A stretch of 64,000 nt of DNA, taken from positions 11,614,001-11,678,000 of the forward strand of contig NC_072801.1 in the NCBI RefSeq assembly GCF_028583425.1, written 5' to 3'. Under the pieces are notes generated by a model. That model was given only the letters and a program-made list of their open reading frames with translations, was not told the origin of the DNA and made no database searches. Below are positions 35,129-47,370 of the stretch, one piece after another. The stretch is from Eublepharis macularius (Eukaryota > Chordata > Lepidosauria > Squamata > Eublepharidae). Numbering within the stretch: position 1 is the stretch's first letter; each line of letters opens with the position of its first letter. A program made the position numbers and the translations under genes.

Positions 35129-35218
35129 CCCCCTCCACTCCAAAAACGTGTAAAGAACCAGCAGGGACAGAACGGTGCCTGTTGAACACGAGCAATTAAG
35201 AAACGCATTTAACGACGG

Positions 35219-35415
35219 AGGGGCAGTAGCTCAGCAGCAGAGCATTTGCTTGGCATGCAGAAGGTTCCTGTTTCAATGGCCGGCATCTCCAGCTAAAAGG
35301 ATCCGGAGATGCGGAAGACCTCCACCCGAGACCCCGGAGAGCCTCCACCGATCCGAGAAGACAAAACCCATCTTGACAGACTAAGCGTCTGATTTGTATG
35401 AGGCAGGTTCATGCG
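35219..35415 (+). mobile_element. tRNA-derived SINE (family B)
   Basis: GGGGCAGTAGCTCAGCAGCA, then GAGCATTTGCTTGGCATGCA, then a body ending GACTAAGCGTCTGATTTGTA. It lies between the MITE and the IQCE stop codon, possibly inside the IQCE 3' UTR. Confidence 0.85.
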
Positions 35416-35867
35416 TGTTCAAACCGTGGGCCTCTCCAACATCCTTCAAAGCCATGTAGCAAAAAGGGGCCGTAACTATCTATTGCTTTCCCCCCAAACT
35501 TATCACTGGCAACTCCCTGGGCAACACTGCCTGGCCAAACAACAGGAAAACATCCATGAGTGAAAGAAGCTGACAGAATCCTGAGGTGGCGGAATGGACC
35601 ATGTTAACCCAGGCCGCAGCTAGAAGTACAGTTTCTGAATGCTCAAAAGTTCCCTGCAGGGAAAAAAACAGCACATCAAGCGTAAAGCTTCTAGCTCCTC
35701 CCGCCCCCTGCTGTCGAAGTCTTCTATTTGCAAGGAACTTTCTATGCAATGGAGCATTCCAAAATGCGATCCCCATCGCCACTCTCATCTGCAGTCTGAA
35801 GTGTTACAGTCAGTTTTGCCCCTTCGTTCTCCAGGATGTGTAGACCCGGCTGGCTATCCACATGCAG

Positions 35868-36031
35868 CTAGGAGCGCAAGAGGGAATGTGACAGCGAGCT
35901 GCTGAAATCCAAAGGTGTTTTTTTCTTCCCTGGCGACGGAGACACGGTGATGATATCATCGGAATCATCCGAATGAGCTTCATCTGCAGGTGGCAAAGGA
36001 GAGGGCTGCAGGCAATGCGGGGAGGACGTGG
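35868..36031 (-). CDS. IQCE: IQCE last coding exon with acidic SDDSDD tail and stop
   Basis: The exon starts with two bases of a split codon, then runs 53 codons to a TAG. The peptide includes TSSPHCLQPSPLPPADEAHS then DDSDDIITVSPSP and a basic stretch GKKKTP, ending SLSHSLLRS. Human ends with NSDDSDDIVIAPSLP. The acceptor is TTTTCATTTCAG. The end differs from human after SPSP and is about 20 residues longer than the human tail. The 3' untranslated region continues leftward; no clear poly(A) signal was found in the next 400 bases. Confidence 0.93.
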
Positions 36032-38040
36032 CTGAAATGAAAACAAAGATGCAATAAAAACAAAGGACCCAAGTCCCTCTGGGAAGAACGATGCTGTCTG
36101 GGCCATTAGGTTTCCAGAACGGCCTCCAGTTATGAATAATTCTGATTTGCTCTTTGGGCCTGGCACCAGGCAGCTTCCTTCCCTTTCTGTGTCAAAGCAC
36201 GGCCGGCACAAAGATCAGCAGCCACAGACAAGGCTAAGTTATCTCTCCCCTCCTCAAGTATTACGAAGCCATCACAAACAGTTGTGCTGTAAGGGGGGGG
36301 GGGGGTTGGTGCTGAAGAACACAATTGCCGTACGAGTCGTTTATCACTAATACAAAATGATAAATAATAATAATAAAAAGAGGGAAAAATAAGTTATCAC
36401 ATAGAAAGCCTTTATGTGTTTATGGATTTGGAAACTGGCAAAATGAATTAATGTTCTGGGCTGTGCGTATGTAGACTCCTGAGCACCTTCCTCCCCCCAA
36501 AGACCCAAAACCTTTCATGGGGTCTGAGTGGCTGCAACATGTGAACTGGGAGAGGCACTGTGAACAAAGGTGCACAATCTCTGCATCATGCATGGCCCCC
36601 GGCAAACTGTTGCTTGGCACTCTCTGTGAGGCTGCAAGTTACCTCGGCCTGCTGGACTGCAAATGTATCATTGGTAGGTCCTTAAAGTATTTTATCATGT
36701 TCGTCAGCTGTTCTAATCAGACCTTGTTGGTGCCCTTTTAAGCACGAAAAATTCTTGTTTAAGCCAAGTACCATACAGTGAATAGCGTTCAAGAAACATA
36801 TACAAAATCTGTATTCTCGCTTGGATATTGTTTGAGGAGGAAAAATGCTTTTTACAAAAACGAGCAAACTTGGGGGACTCTGACTACCCACATGCATGTG
36901 TGTTCCTTACGTCTGGAGTCAGAGAAAGGGATAGATGTTTGAGCATGATGTATGGACTCACCATGCAACAAAAAGACTAAGAAAAGATTGCTGCCACCAG
37001 GAGTTCCAAAATAATTTAAAATTTCCCCTTTAATAACATGCCCAAGAGTCAGGCTCCTTTGTGGTACTATGTGGCCCAGAGGATAGGAATAGGATATGGG
37101 AATAACAGATACTATGGGATAACAAAACAAAACAAACTTTTATTTTTACACTTATCGGTTTCACTACAGTACTTAAGCTTGCTGGTTTCAAAGAGTGTTA
37201 TCTGTTCTTAAAGTTTCTTTACATAGGTCCAGCCATTCAGATCTTCATAAACTTTCTCTCTCAGGCTACATTCACAGTTTTGCCTGCTTCAGATATCAAT
37301 TTCTCACTCAAATACACATAGATTTTCTCTCAGGCGCGCGCAGAGTTTGCCTGCTTTAGATAGAATGAATGGGTTCCTCTCAGACACACAGAGTTCAGAT
37401 TTCCACACAGGTGATATTTCGCTCAGAAATTCACAGATACGCTCAGGCTGCACACAGCTTGTCCATCTTGCCCTGATTCAATAATTCTCTCAGAAATGCT
37501 TAGACTTGCTCAGGCTGCACACAGCTTGCCTGCTAAAATCAGACTGAATCTTTTTTCCCCACTCAGTAACTGAAAAGCAGTTCACTCCGCCCACGCTCAG
37601 TCATCAGCCAATCATCTCTCACTCATCCCTCTCTTTCACGCCCCCCTCTTCATCTATACCACACCAAGCATTTAAAGACACGCACGCGCACACACTTAAA
37701 ATCAAATCAAAACAGCTCAGATGTCAGAATTGCACACATGCACACGAGCCTTTGAGTATGTTAAAGGAAGGATAAAAAATGCACTAAATAGTAAAAATAA
37801 TAAATAATATGTCCTGTCAAATCAGAGGAGATAGTCTGAGAATACTTCAGCAAAGTGGTGGTGTACCAGAGCCCTCTTAAAAAAGGACATAATTTGCCAG
37901 TAAATGATAAAGAGGATGAAACATAATCTACCAAAGACATTTCGGTAGTTCTCAAGACTGACTAGTAAATGTCAGAAACTCCTGCTCATTTATCCACTAG
38001 CCTCACAAATGTTGTATGTAAATGACAACATTCACATTTT
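36032..38040 (-). other. IQCE last intron, distal part
   Basis: No exon was found. Between 37140 and 37720 the sequence carries imperfect direct repeats of about 70 bases (GCTCAGGCTGCACACAGCTT at about 37441 and 37510) that I cannot assign to a family. Confidence 0.55.
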
Positions 38041-38049
38041 CTGATGCAC

Positions 38050-38300
38050 ACCAGTTTGGTGCAGTGGTTAAGAGCGCGGGACTCTAATCTGGAGAGCTGG
38101 GTTTGATTCCCCACTCCTCCACTTGAAGCCAGCTGGGTGACCTTGGGCTAATCACGGCTCTCTGGAACTCTCTCAGCCCCACCCACCTCACAGGGTGTTT
38201 CGTTGTGGGGATAATAAAGACATACTTTGTAAACTGCTCTGAGTGGGTGTTAAGTCATCCTGAAAGGTGGTATATACATCGAATGCTGTTGTCGTTGTTA
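38050..38300 (+). mobile_element. tRNA SINE, near full length (family A)
   Basis: CCAGTTTGGTGCAGTGGTTA, then AGAGCGCGGGACTCTAATCT, then GGTTTGATTCCCCACTCC, ending GAAAGGTGGTATATACATCG. Confidence 0.9.
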
Positions 38301-38591
38301 TTTCTATCTCTTGAGGTTACAAGATAGGAGCCTACTCAGAGTGTGAATGGAAGGTAACCATTGATAAATATTAATAGGCAAAGCCATTTATTTTTGCATT
38401 ACCAGTTCAAGTAATAAATAACAACAATGTAACAGACAACCCCATCTATCCTCCCCCAATGGGCTGATCTTTTCTTTATGACTGAATTGCATCTTGAAAA
38501 GAGAGTCCTGAGGAGCAGTTAAGCGGTTAAATGATGATAGTTATTAACCTTCACAACATCCCCCTTGAAGTAAACAGTAATTGACACTTAC

Positions 38592-38599
38592 TCTGCGGC
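38592..38599 (-). CDS. IQCE: Candidate 8-nt microexon of IQCE
   Basis: The candidate is eight bases, GCCGCAGA on the minus strand, with the acceptor GATTTTTTTTGTGCAG and the perfect donor GTAAGT. An exon of length 2 modulo 3 is required between 40261 and 36031, and this one restores the frame: ..TQE-R-P-Q-T-TSSPH... The competing candidate is at 38645..38670 or 38645..38673 (RTAALLIPN), which has a good acceptor but a poor donor GTTATC. Human IQCE has a longer basic serine-rich segment here, so a missed exon is also possible. Confidence 0.4.
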
Positions 38600-39014
38600 C
38601 TGCACAAAAAAAATCAATGTGATGCAGCAGCCGTCAGAGATAACCATTAGGAATCAATAACGCAGCTGTTCTGCTGCAAGACAAAGGGCTACACAGCCCC
38701 AGGTGGGTGCTGCAAGCCCCAAAGGTGGAAAGTTGTGAGACAGACCCTAGGTTGCACTGCTGATCTGAAGCACATGCAAAGATGCCCCCAGCTGATGATG
38801 CAGAAAAATGGGGCAGGCATCGTATCACTGTGCAGAAAACAGCACTAGCTCAAAAACGGGGGAATAAACGTGCTGCAGAAATGTGAGTGGATGATACCCT
38901 ATGAAATACTGTATTCCTCTCTGTGTTGGGTCTTGTTTTAAACTGGTCTCTACTTTTAACACCCCCACCCCATCTTTCCATTGTGTATATAAATTGGTCT
39001 GATACATTTTCACT

Positions 39015-39130
39015 CCTATGCATCTGACAAAGTGAACTCTGGCTCACAAAAGCTTCTGCTGGAAATGATTATGTTAAATCTTTAACTTGTTTTATTCTGC
39101 TGCTACAGACAAATATGGCGACCCTTCTGA
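39015..39130 (+). repeat. Hammerhead-core short repeat
   Basis: GCAT, CTGACAA, AGTGAACTCTGGCTCAC, AAAA, GCTT then CTGC. Stem II (GTGA/TCAC) is intact. The core has the same G-to-A change as at 14933 and one change in GAAA. It ends with ACAGACAAATATGGCGACCC. Confidence 0.75.
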
Positions 39131-40117
39131 GAATTGTCATCTATGGGTGGAACCCATATGGGCACGCAGAAATAGGAGAATCAAATGAAATATTCAGATT
39201 GTTTCATTTGACCCATGTTTCTGCATTCTAGTTTGAATGGTGAGATGCCATTTAGCAAGAGGGTTCAGAAGGAATGAGCAATTCAATTTCAATTAGAGCC
39301 TGCATGTACATCAAATATAATAGCTGTAATCTCCCTGAACTCTGCTGGACTATAAATCTAGAAAATAAATAATGTAATCCTGAAATAATCTAGGAGGGAA
39401 ATTCATGGTGGGGTTGGTTGATTGTGCCTCCAAAGCCCCCTCCCTTGGGGCATGGTCCACCGCCCAGAGGAAGTGCAAATGGAATACAATAGATGCTTTG
39501 TGGATTCACTCCACAATGGCTACCAATGAACTCAAGTGCATTCCTGCTTGCATTTTATGAGACAAGTGCCCCATGCCAGGCAAAACCCAGAAAACATTTG
39601 CCTAAATTTGACAACGGCCGAGCTTTTCTGTTGTGGCACTGACTAACGTTAATTTGCGCCGGGGATCAAGAGAATCCACAGCATCTTTTTTTTAAAGCAC
39701 ACAAATGCCCACTCAAAACCACTCCAAAAAATGATATTTACCAGGATTCGGCACAGTGAAGACTAAAGGGGAATATTTGAACGGTGACCACACTGACTTC
39801 CCCTCTCCAGGATCAGCAGCTAGGGAGAATGTCTCTCTCACTGGGTTAGAGATTGGCAGCCTGCAATATGCAGAGAGAATGGGCAACAGTCATAAAACAG
39901 TCTACCAGTAGAGACTAAAGTCAGAAAGACATAGTCTTTAAGATCTACGATAAGGACACGAAAGAAGTCAGAGGCTCTAAGTCATGTCCAAGCTCTCTGT
40001 TACATCCATCTTTTCATTTAATTTCTCCACGGAAGGCATCCAATGGGATTTAAAGCTGTGTGGGGAAGTATATTATGGGAGTAGGGTGATCAGTCTTGAT
40101 GTTTTCTGGAAGAGGCT

Positions 40118-40240
40118 GGCCAAAGAATATATTAGAAATTAATGCTAGTGAGCAAAGTGGCAGACCACGCATGGGGCATGCAGAAGGCCCCAGCTTTACG
40201 CCTTTCCCAACTCCAGTTAGAAGGATCATGTCACGTGAAT
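40118..40240 (+). mobile_element. tRNA SINE fragment (family B)
   Basis: AGTGGCAGACCACGCATGGG then GCATGCAGAAGGCCCCAGC matches the family head with one internal deletion. It sits 20 bases from an IQCE exon. Confidence 0.6.
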
Positions 40241-40260
40241 ACAACCTGCCCTAGGCTTAC

Positions 40261-40382
40261 CTTTCCTGCGTGCGGGCAGTGTGAGCCCTGAAAACAGACT
40301 GGATAAGCCTCAGGGCCTCCTCGTCTGCTTCAGTGCCCACAGTCATTTGTGAAGGGAGGGGCTCACACAATAATCCGGAGTT
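40261..40382 (-). CDS. IQCE: IQCE coding exon with IQ motif 3
   Basis: A 122-base exon of 40 codons plus two bases. It starts NSGLLCEPLPSQMTVGTEAD and ends EEALRLIQSVFRAHTARTQE. Human has QEEAIVIIQSALRAHLARAR. The acceptor is TGCTTCCAG and the donor is GTAAGC. It leaves two bases, but the final exon needs one incoming base, so another small exon must lie between them. Confidence 0.94.
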
Positions 40383-41493
40383 CTGGAAGCAGAAGCAGAA
40401 CAGGCAAGCATTGGCTTTTGATACATTCTTTGGCACCCCAATGCTGAGAATTTCCACCCTCAGTTCTAACCACCCCGTTTTCCATCAACAGCAGAACCCA
40501 ACTGTCTGCTTTTGAACTAGAGCTGTCCAGGATGCTACCAGATTCCTGCGACAGCCAGTCAGGAAGCTGATCTGCGCATCTTGCTAAATGGAAGAATTGT
40601 AGATACAGGACAGCAAAAGGATTAGAATGCAAAATATCCAAACTAGTCCTGTCTCCTGATTAAATAAATCTTAGGCTGAATAAATAGAACGAGTTCTAAT
40701 GAACTGTCCATTAATTAAACCTGCAAACACCTGAATGCTAGTAAACCAACAGTTCTGAAGAAAGCAAGCATGGGTTCATTGTTTTTAAATGAAGCCTGCA
40801 TGAGATGTGGACATCTTGGAAGAGGATTCCCGTCTGGTAGAAGAGACATGGGCAGATGCCTCTGACAAGATTAAACCTGCAGCCTTCAGAAGATCTTAGT
40901 TATGATAAGAACTAGGGGGTCAGGAAAAAGCTCTGACTTTATGCTAGCCTCTCCTAAAATAACAGCAGCTCCTCTTTTGGCCAAAGGGTAGTTTGGTTGG
41001 GTTCTTTGAAAGACAGGTCACCTGTATAAACATGAGACTGGGTTTATCTTTAACTTTCTGGCAGCACCAGAATTCCCTTTTGCACAATATCAGGGAAAGG
41101 CTTTTCCCCAACAATTAGACTTTGGTTCAAAAAATGCAGGAAGTTAATGTCAATGATAAAGACTGAGGTGAGTTGTTGGGAGAAGAAAGAGCCATCTGTA
41201 GGGAACGCATTTGCATCCCCCGAGGAAAAATGGCAGCATTCAGATGTCGCAACCCATTGCAATTATACTGAGATCTGCCACAGTAAGCATTCACCCTCTT
41301 CCCATCCACAGTATGGAATAATTTGGTTATCAAAATGTAGCAGCAACCAAAACAGACATCTGGGTCTTTGTGGCTGACTGGCAGGCAGCAGACCTTACTG
41401 GGGGTCGAAATGCATGCACTGTGGCTTGTTTGCCTATAATGGAAAACTGGCAGAGGCTGCTGCGTCTGACTCCCTCCTGACCCCGATGGTTAC

Positions 41494-41595
41494 CTCATTT
41501 CCAGTGCCAGGAGAATGCTGACCTTGAGCATTACAGGCTAATAGTTTCTGCCGAGCTAAATGTCCCCTGAAAGCCGCCTGGAGCACAACGGCCAC
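41494..41595 (-). CDS. IQCE: IQCE coding exon with IQ motif 2
   Basis: A 102-base, 34-codon exon in phase 0, encoding VAVVLQAAFRGHLARQKLLA then a short linker ending GTGNE. Human has AAVVLQAAFRGHLTRTKLLA. The acceptor is TTTCTCTGTCAG and the donor is GTAACC. The canonical IQ core (LQxxxRGxxxR) is intact. Confidence 0.96.
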
Positions 41596-43133
41596 CTGAC
41601 AGAGAAAAAGATAAATGGACATTAGCTTCTTTGAAAGATGACAGCAACAAATTAAAGCACAGCCTGAGGGAGGAGAGAAAAGCATCCCAACGTACAGGAT
41701 TGCTTTTCCTTGGGTGAGAAACGTTCCCCTGCCGATCAAGTGGTAAACCTAAAAGCTCATTTTTGAACCTAGGCTCAGAATTATGAAGAGACCCACTAGG
41801 ACGCAACTCCCCGCAGCGGGCCTGGGAGGGGGAATATATCTCTGCAATCAAATCTATCAAATAAATGCAGTTAAGTGAAGCTTAAGGAGCCCACGTAGCT
41901 CTTATGCACCTCTCCATGATGAGCACAACCCAACTTTTGCAAGAGTAAAAACAGGGTAATATGTAGCACAAAAAGAAAAATACATCTTGTATCGTTCCTC
42001 TTCAGTATAATGCCATCAAGCGGCAGAATCCAACTTTTCCTTGCTGCAGTTACAAACCTTTTCCGGACAGAATATATACAGCCCAAGTCTTTGCTCACTA
42101 TTCTCTGCCTACGTCAAATAGACTTGCCTGAAATGAAGAGCACTGGGACAGATGCAGGATATGAGCAAAGGCCAGCAAGGAAGATCAGTATCCCCTTACT
42201 GATGCCTTCCCCTCTCACCCCGGGCTTAGGCTGTAAAAGGGTAGAAAATATCAGGGTGGAAGAGAACTAGAAGTTTGCCTCTCAGGACCTCAGAGCTTAA
42301 AGGAAGCTGGCAACTGCAAGCATGAATTGCTCATAATATCATACTAATCTGCATATAGTGGGAGTTTCCAGAAAGCCCCAATGCAAAGTCATTGTGGGTT
42401 CGGTTGTGCACACAGAACTCAGTGGTTCAAGAAAGAGACCGCTCTTCCATCTAAGTCAGGAAATGCTCTATATACACACTGGCTGGCACTGGTTGTACCG
42501 AAGCCCTCCCATGATAGACGGGGGCACCTCTATTAAGCATGGTTCCACTTGCTAGGTTTCTTGCCTTGAGGCCTTCTGACCTCAAATTACCCTTTAGTCT
42601 CAAATGGGCTGTAACTTAAAGCAAGCATTCTTAGACTTTTTTGTCCTGTGACGTCAATGGAGAAATGTGCAGATGAAAGGGCGAGAGCAAAGGATTAATG
42701 TTCAAAATTTAGGTGGAAAAGGGGTCAGGACACCCAGCACAGTGGGAGCATGGAACATGTGCTGCGGTAAGGGGCATGTCAGAACAGTATCACAAAGCAC
42801 ATTCAATGTGACTTCCCCTGTAATCTGCAGAGCATTTTCATGGCAATAGAAAAGCCTAATCTTGACCCAGAACACAATCAATCACACCTTCTTAGGGACT
42901 GAAAGCACAGAATCCACAGTAAGGAAATGCCAGCAGGTGGACACAGAAGCACTCAATCAGCTGATAACATGTTGTTGGGCTCAACTGATGACCTCAAAAT
43001 TAGCTTAGTTCCTTTCAACCATGTTTCCGGGGCCCTCGGAGGGTGGAGGAGGGCACCTGGCCACAAATGTACATGCTTTATGCCAAAGCCATACAGTTCT
43101 CTGACCTTGTGCATTGAAGTTACACATACTCAC
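41596..43133 (-). other. IQCE: IQCE intron between IQ motif 2 and the microexon
   Basis: No further exon or classified repeat was recognised. Confidence 0.55.
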
Positions 43134-43157
43134 CTTATCCAGTGCAATCTCATCCAT
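43134..43157 (-). CDS. IQCE: IQCE 24-nt microexon (MDEIALDK)
   Basis: The exon is only 24 bases, eight codons, phase 0 on both sides. It has a strong acceptor (CTCCATTTCAG) and donor (GTGAGT). The peptide fills the place of human KKKAVLDE between IQ motifs 1 and 2. Without it the frame would still be open, so it could be a cassette exon. Confidence 0.82.
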
Positions 43158-43741
43158 CTGAAATGGAGAAACAGTAAATTAAAATAAAGTGTTCCTCCAT
43201 ATTTTGAACAGCATTCGCTCATCTTCCTTCTTTCTTACTGCCTTTTCTAAGGATGCATACCACTCAGACTCGGACAGGATGCAGGTTTTTCAGCTATGGG
43301 GCAAGTTCTCCTTTCCTCAGCCATCCCACAAATCTGATTCCAGCTCCTTGTATGTACCAGAAGATCCTCCACCCCACCCTGGTACCAGGCAGATTTACCC
43401 AATTAAATTATTTGGCACTATTTAAGAAAACAGAAATAATACATTTTGTTTTCTTTAACTTGCTCTGGATGGGGATATGGGAGTGCCTCTGTGAATGTCA
43501 GAGGCAGGGGAAAGCGCTCTTGTGACCGACAGGAAGATCAGCCAATCAGTGTTCTGTACAGCCAGCTTGTTCTGAAAACATGAGTTCAACTAAGTTCTAA
43601 AGTTTGTACATCTGTTCAAAAAGGGGCAAGCACAGGTCCACAGAAGGCTTGCCACATGAACAAGGCACAGTTACATATGCTCAAAACCATTTCCCATCTT
43701 CTGTGATAAGTTTTCTTGTTTTTCTTTCATTTGTCATCTCC

Positions 43742-43985
43742 AGAGCCAGTTTGGTGTAGTGGTTACGAGCAGCAGGACTGTAATCTGGAGAACTGGGTTT
43801 GATTCCCCACTCCTCTGCTTGAAGCCAGCTGGGAGACCTTGGGTCAGCCACAGCTCTCCAGAGCTCTCTCAGCCCAACCCACCTCACAGGGTGATTGTGA
43901 CTGAGGATGATAACACACACTTTGTAAAGCGCTCCGAGTGTGGCATTAAGTTGCTCTGAAGGGTGGTATATGAATCGGATGTGCT
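43742..43985 (+). mobile_element. tRNA SINE, near full length (family A)
   Basis: AGCCAGTTTGGTGTAGTGGT, then AACTGGGTTTGATTCCCC, and a tail TCTGAAGGGTGGTATATGAA. Confidence 0.88.
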
Positions 43986-44277
43986 CAGAAGCTAAGTCTG
44001 AAAGCCCTGTAAGAGTGTCCAAATATTCATACATTTTCCTCTGTGGGCTGTGTCAACAGTTGTAACCTTAAATTGCTCAAGTCATACATGGTATCTAAAC
44101 ATGATCAGGATTACTTTGCCCAGCACATCATGGGCTACCCACAATCCAACTTAGCATATATAGCGCTGTTGGTGTTCAAAGTGCCTCATATGCATGTTCT
44201 CAGTAGTCCTTACAACACTCCTGTAAGGCAGACAACTACTGTTATCCTTACAGCGGAGATGGGAGGCTAAGAATATA

Positions 44278-44541
<264 letters not shown>

Positions 44542-44882
44542 AGCTTCTGCCCATGACTGATGCAAGTGAGATTTGGACCACTAGGGCTATGTCAGCTTCA
44601 AGGCACCCACATTTATGCAAGTCTGGGAGTATTCAGCAATTCTACAAAACTGCACTGAGCAAATGCAAAAATCTGTACTGGATACATTAAAAAATAAAAC
44701 AGGTTTCTTACAATTGTAAAGACAGGCCTGAAAATGTGGGGAGCATCCACAGGAGCCCCAAAATGCTTTTGTCAAAGGGTTTTGCTAAACTTCGCCTCCT
44801 CTCAGCCACCAGTTCTGTGCTCAGCAACAGCTTCTTCCCAGGCCCCAAAGGAAGTCCCGGTAGGTGGCTGAAAGAGCATCAC

Positions 44883-45047
44883 CTTGGTTTTATATTCCTT
44901 CCACCGTCTCTGGATGATTCGAGCTGCTTGTTCCTTTCTGTGATGAGCGGGAGAACACAGTGGAGAATGCCTTGAGTCCGAACCCCTTGAACGCAGTGCA
45001 CTAGCTGGATGGGACAGGCAGCTGCTGGTCGGCGATTCTGGCTGGCT
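44883..45047 (-). CDS. IQCE: IQCE coding exon with IQ motif 1
   Basis: A 165-base, 55-codon exon in phase 0. It begins SQPESPTSSCLSHPASALRS, a serine/histidine-rich linker, and ends RKEQAARIIQRRWKEYKTK. The tail is a complete IQ motif matching human AAARVLQAQWKVYKHK. The acceptor is TATTTTAAG and the donor GTGATG is weaker than its neighbours. Confidence 0.9.
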
Positions 45048-46149
45048 CTTAAAATAAAGATCAGGAAGAATACGAGTGAACCACCAGCAGGTAAAGAGAC
45101 AAGAGAACCGCTGCTTCTTTGCGGCACTTTGGAAGGACAGAATAGTAACAACGACATGGACCCCCTTGAGTCATCACAGATCAAAGACTAAAAAAAATTA
45201 TATCTGTCCATAGAACTAGGCTTTCTGGCATTTCCCCTCACCCCCATGCTGCTGCAGCTCAAAATACCCCCCTTGTGCTGCTCCTGAGGGTCCTATCCCC
45301 AGAAACTTCATTTTGAGTTTATTTTGGGCTGCAGAAGGAAGCTCTGTGGGAGCTCTGTGGGAGCCAAGCCACTGTTTAGGGAGGAAATTAGTATCTCGAT
45401 AACAAAACAGGTCAAATTGTGAACTGCATCCAAATGGAGGCCAGGAGAGAGGAGTAGGGTCAGGCAGAGCAGGGAGGGGAGGCTAGAGGGCAAAAACTGG
45501 GTTTGCCTCTGCCACAGTATCCATTGGCCACGCTGTATTCCGAATGCATAAATAACGGCACAGATTTATACCTTCTCAGCATGATATAATAAAAGATAAA
45601 TTTGAATGCTGATGCAAGATGGCTAGGGAAAAGTTGCGCAGAGTCCCTTTGGCAAAGGGTACAGCCAGTTTAGAAGTGGACTTTGTTTTGAGAAGTCTGA
45701 GAACTACAGCAGTAAGCCCAAGCAGGAGAACAGAGCAAGATTTTGCTGTCCGTCAACTGGATCACAATGCAAGAATTGTGTACTCCAATGTTCCTAAATT
45801 AGAGAGTTAGGAAGTTAAAAAACCCATATCCTGTTTAACTGGAGACAGATGGGTGCCCTGAAGCCATAGAGTTTGAGAAAGTCTCCTTCCTCAAACCAGG
45901 GACAGTTTTTGTGATCCCAAAGTGCTACAAATTCACCAAAATAAACTCTCCAAAAGGAATTCGCCAAAAGGAAAAAAACAGGCAAAATAAAAGGAATTAT
46001 GCAAATGTGTTTGATTTGCATCATTTTTACAGGTCTCAGAATTCTGCATTCTTTAATTTTGGGAATAAGGGGAGTAAACATAGTCCTAATAGCAGCAACG
46101 GATGCAAATCCTTCTGCTCTTTTAACCAATAGTGATATTATTATAGAAA
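45048..46149 (-). other. IQCE: IQCE intron, no feature seen
   Basis: No exon, SINE or LINE was recognised. Confidence 0.5.
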
Positions 46150-47370
46150 GAAATAGGGTTGTAGACTGACAAGTACCTAGGGGTTACACTAGATCCTGTG
46201 CTGCTAGTAAAAAAGCAAGTTAAGGCAGCTGCAAAATCACTTTCCACAAACTTAGTCTAGCTTGGAAGATGGCCTCCTACCTCAACACAGCTGATCTGAC
46301 CACCTGGATCCATTGCAATGGTAACATCGAGAATTGACTACTGTAAAGCACTGAACATAGGTCTCCCCTCTAAGTTAACTCGGAGAGTCCAGTCGGTACA
46401 AAACATTGCAGCTTGATTATTATCAGGAGCTAGAAGGAGCATGAATGTCACCCCCATTCTTCAGCCTCTCCATTGGCTACCTATCTGCTATTAAGCTCAA
46501 TTCAAGGTTTTGGCTATCGCATTCAAACCTTTTCATGGCCTTGCTATATATCTATGGTACCACCTCTTTATGTTCCACCATAATAGCTTTGCTTATTAGA
46601 ACAGGGCCTTCTGCAGATGCCACCTTGCACATGGGGATAATCAACAGCTGCTTGTACATGTGTCTTCTCTGTGGCGACTCTCCCCACCCACCCATGGAAC
46701 AGCCTACCAGAAGAAGTCAGGAAGGCTCCCATTCTTCTGGCTTTCTACAAACAATGCAAAAATAAATTATTCAAGAGGGCTTTTTCTCAGATAGGAGGGC
46801 TGTACTATAAAGAAGTAGTCTCAAAGAGATGCATAAGTAAAGGGATAGAGACTATAGACTTTACTACTATGTACTGCCTGTTGCTGTAAGTATGATCCTG
46901 TTGTCAGTCTTAGAGCTGCTTGTGCTCTGCTTTAACACTTCTTCAACTCTGAATTGGATTCTTGCTAGTTTAAAACTTTGTAAATTGCAGCCCAAGCTCT
47001 GCTCACGACCTGAGTTTGATCCTGGCGGAAGCCGGGTTCAGGTGGCCGGCTCAAGGTTGACTCAGCCTTCCATCCTTCCGATGTCGGTAAAATGAGTACC
47101 CAGTTTCCTGGGGGTAAAGTGTAGATGACTGGGGAAGGCAATGGCAAACCACCCCATAACAAAAGTCTGCCAAGAAAATGTCATGATGCGACGTCCCCCC
47201 ATGGGTCAGTAATGACTCGGTGCTTGCACCTTTACCTTTTAAATTGCATTGATACACCCTATTGTTTATTGAAATGTCTTTGAAACTGACTGTACTGACT
47301 CAATCTCTGTAATCTGCACTGAGTCTCAAAGAGAAAGGTAGACTATAAACAAAGTAAATAAATAAATAGG
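46150..47370 (+). mobile_element. L2/CR1-clade LINE 3' part interrupted by a Sauria SINE
   Basis: Fragments YLGVTLDPVLL, WKMASYLNTADLTT and KLNSRFW in different frames match the RT C-terminal end of L2/CR1-like LINEs (LGV.LD.., A..LHWLP, Y.IQFK). The element ends in AAGTAAATAAATAAAT near 47370. The SINE at 46990 splits the 3' UTR. Many frame changes indicate an old copy. Confidence 0.65.
46990..47239 (+). mobile_element. Sauria SINE
   Basis: The body contains TCAAGGTTGACTCAGCCTTC, then GGTAAAATGAGTACCCAG, then GGGGAAGGCAATGGCAAACC. The tail CTTGCACCTTTACCTTTT is the Bov-B-type tail typical of Sauria SINEs. The flanks TAAATTGCA (46981..46989 and 47240..47248) are a 9-bp target duplication. 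Mobilisation by Bov-B LINEs is known for this family. Confidence 0.92.

Noticed and set aside
37140-37720. Possible fossil LTR
   Set aside because: The repeats of about 70 bases and a TTTATTTTTAC stretch are suggestive only. No paired LTR, primer site or coding trace was seen, so no family was assigned.
38645-38673. Alternative small IQCE exon (RTAALLIPN)
   Set aside because: It has the right length modulo 3 and a good acceptor, but the donor GTTATC is poor and the peptide is not basic or serine-rich as in human. It is kept as second choice to the 8-nt candidate.
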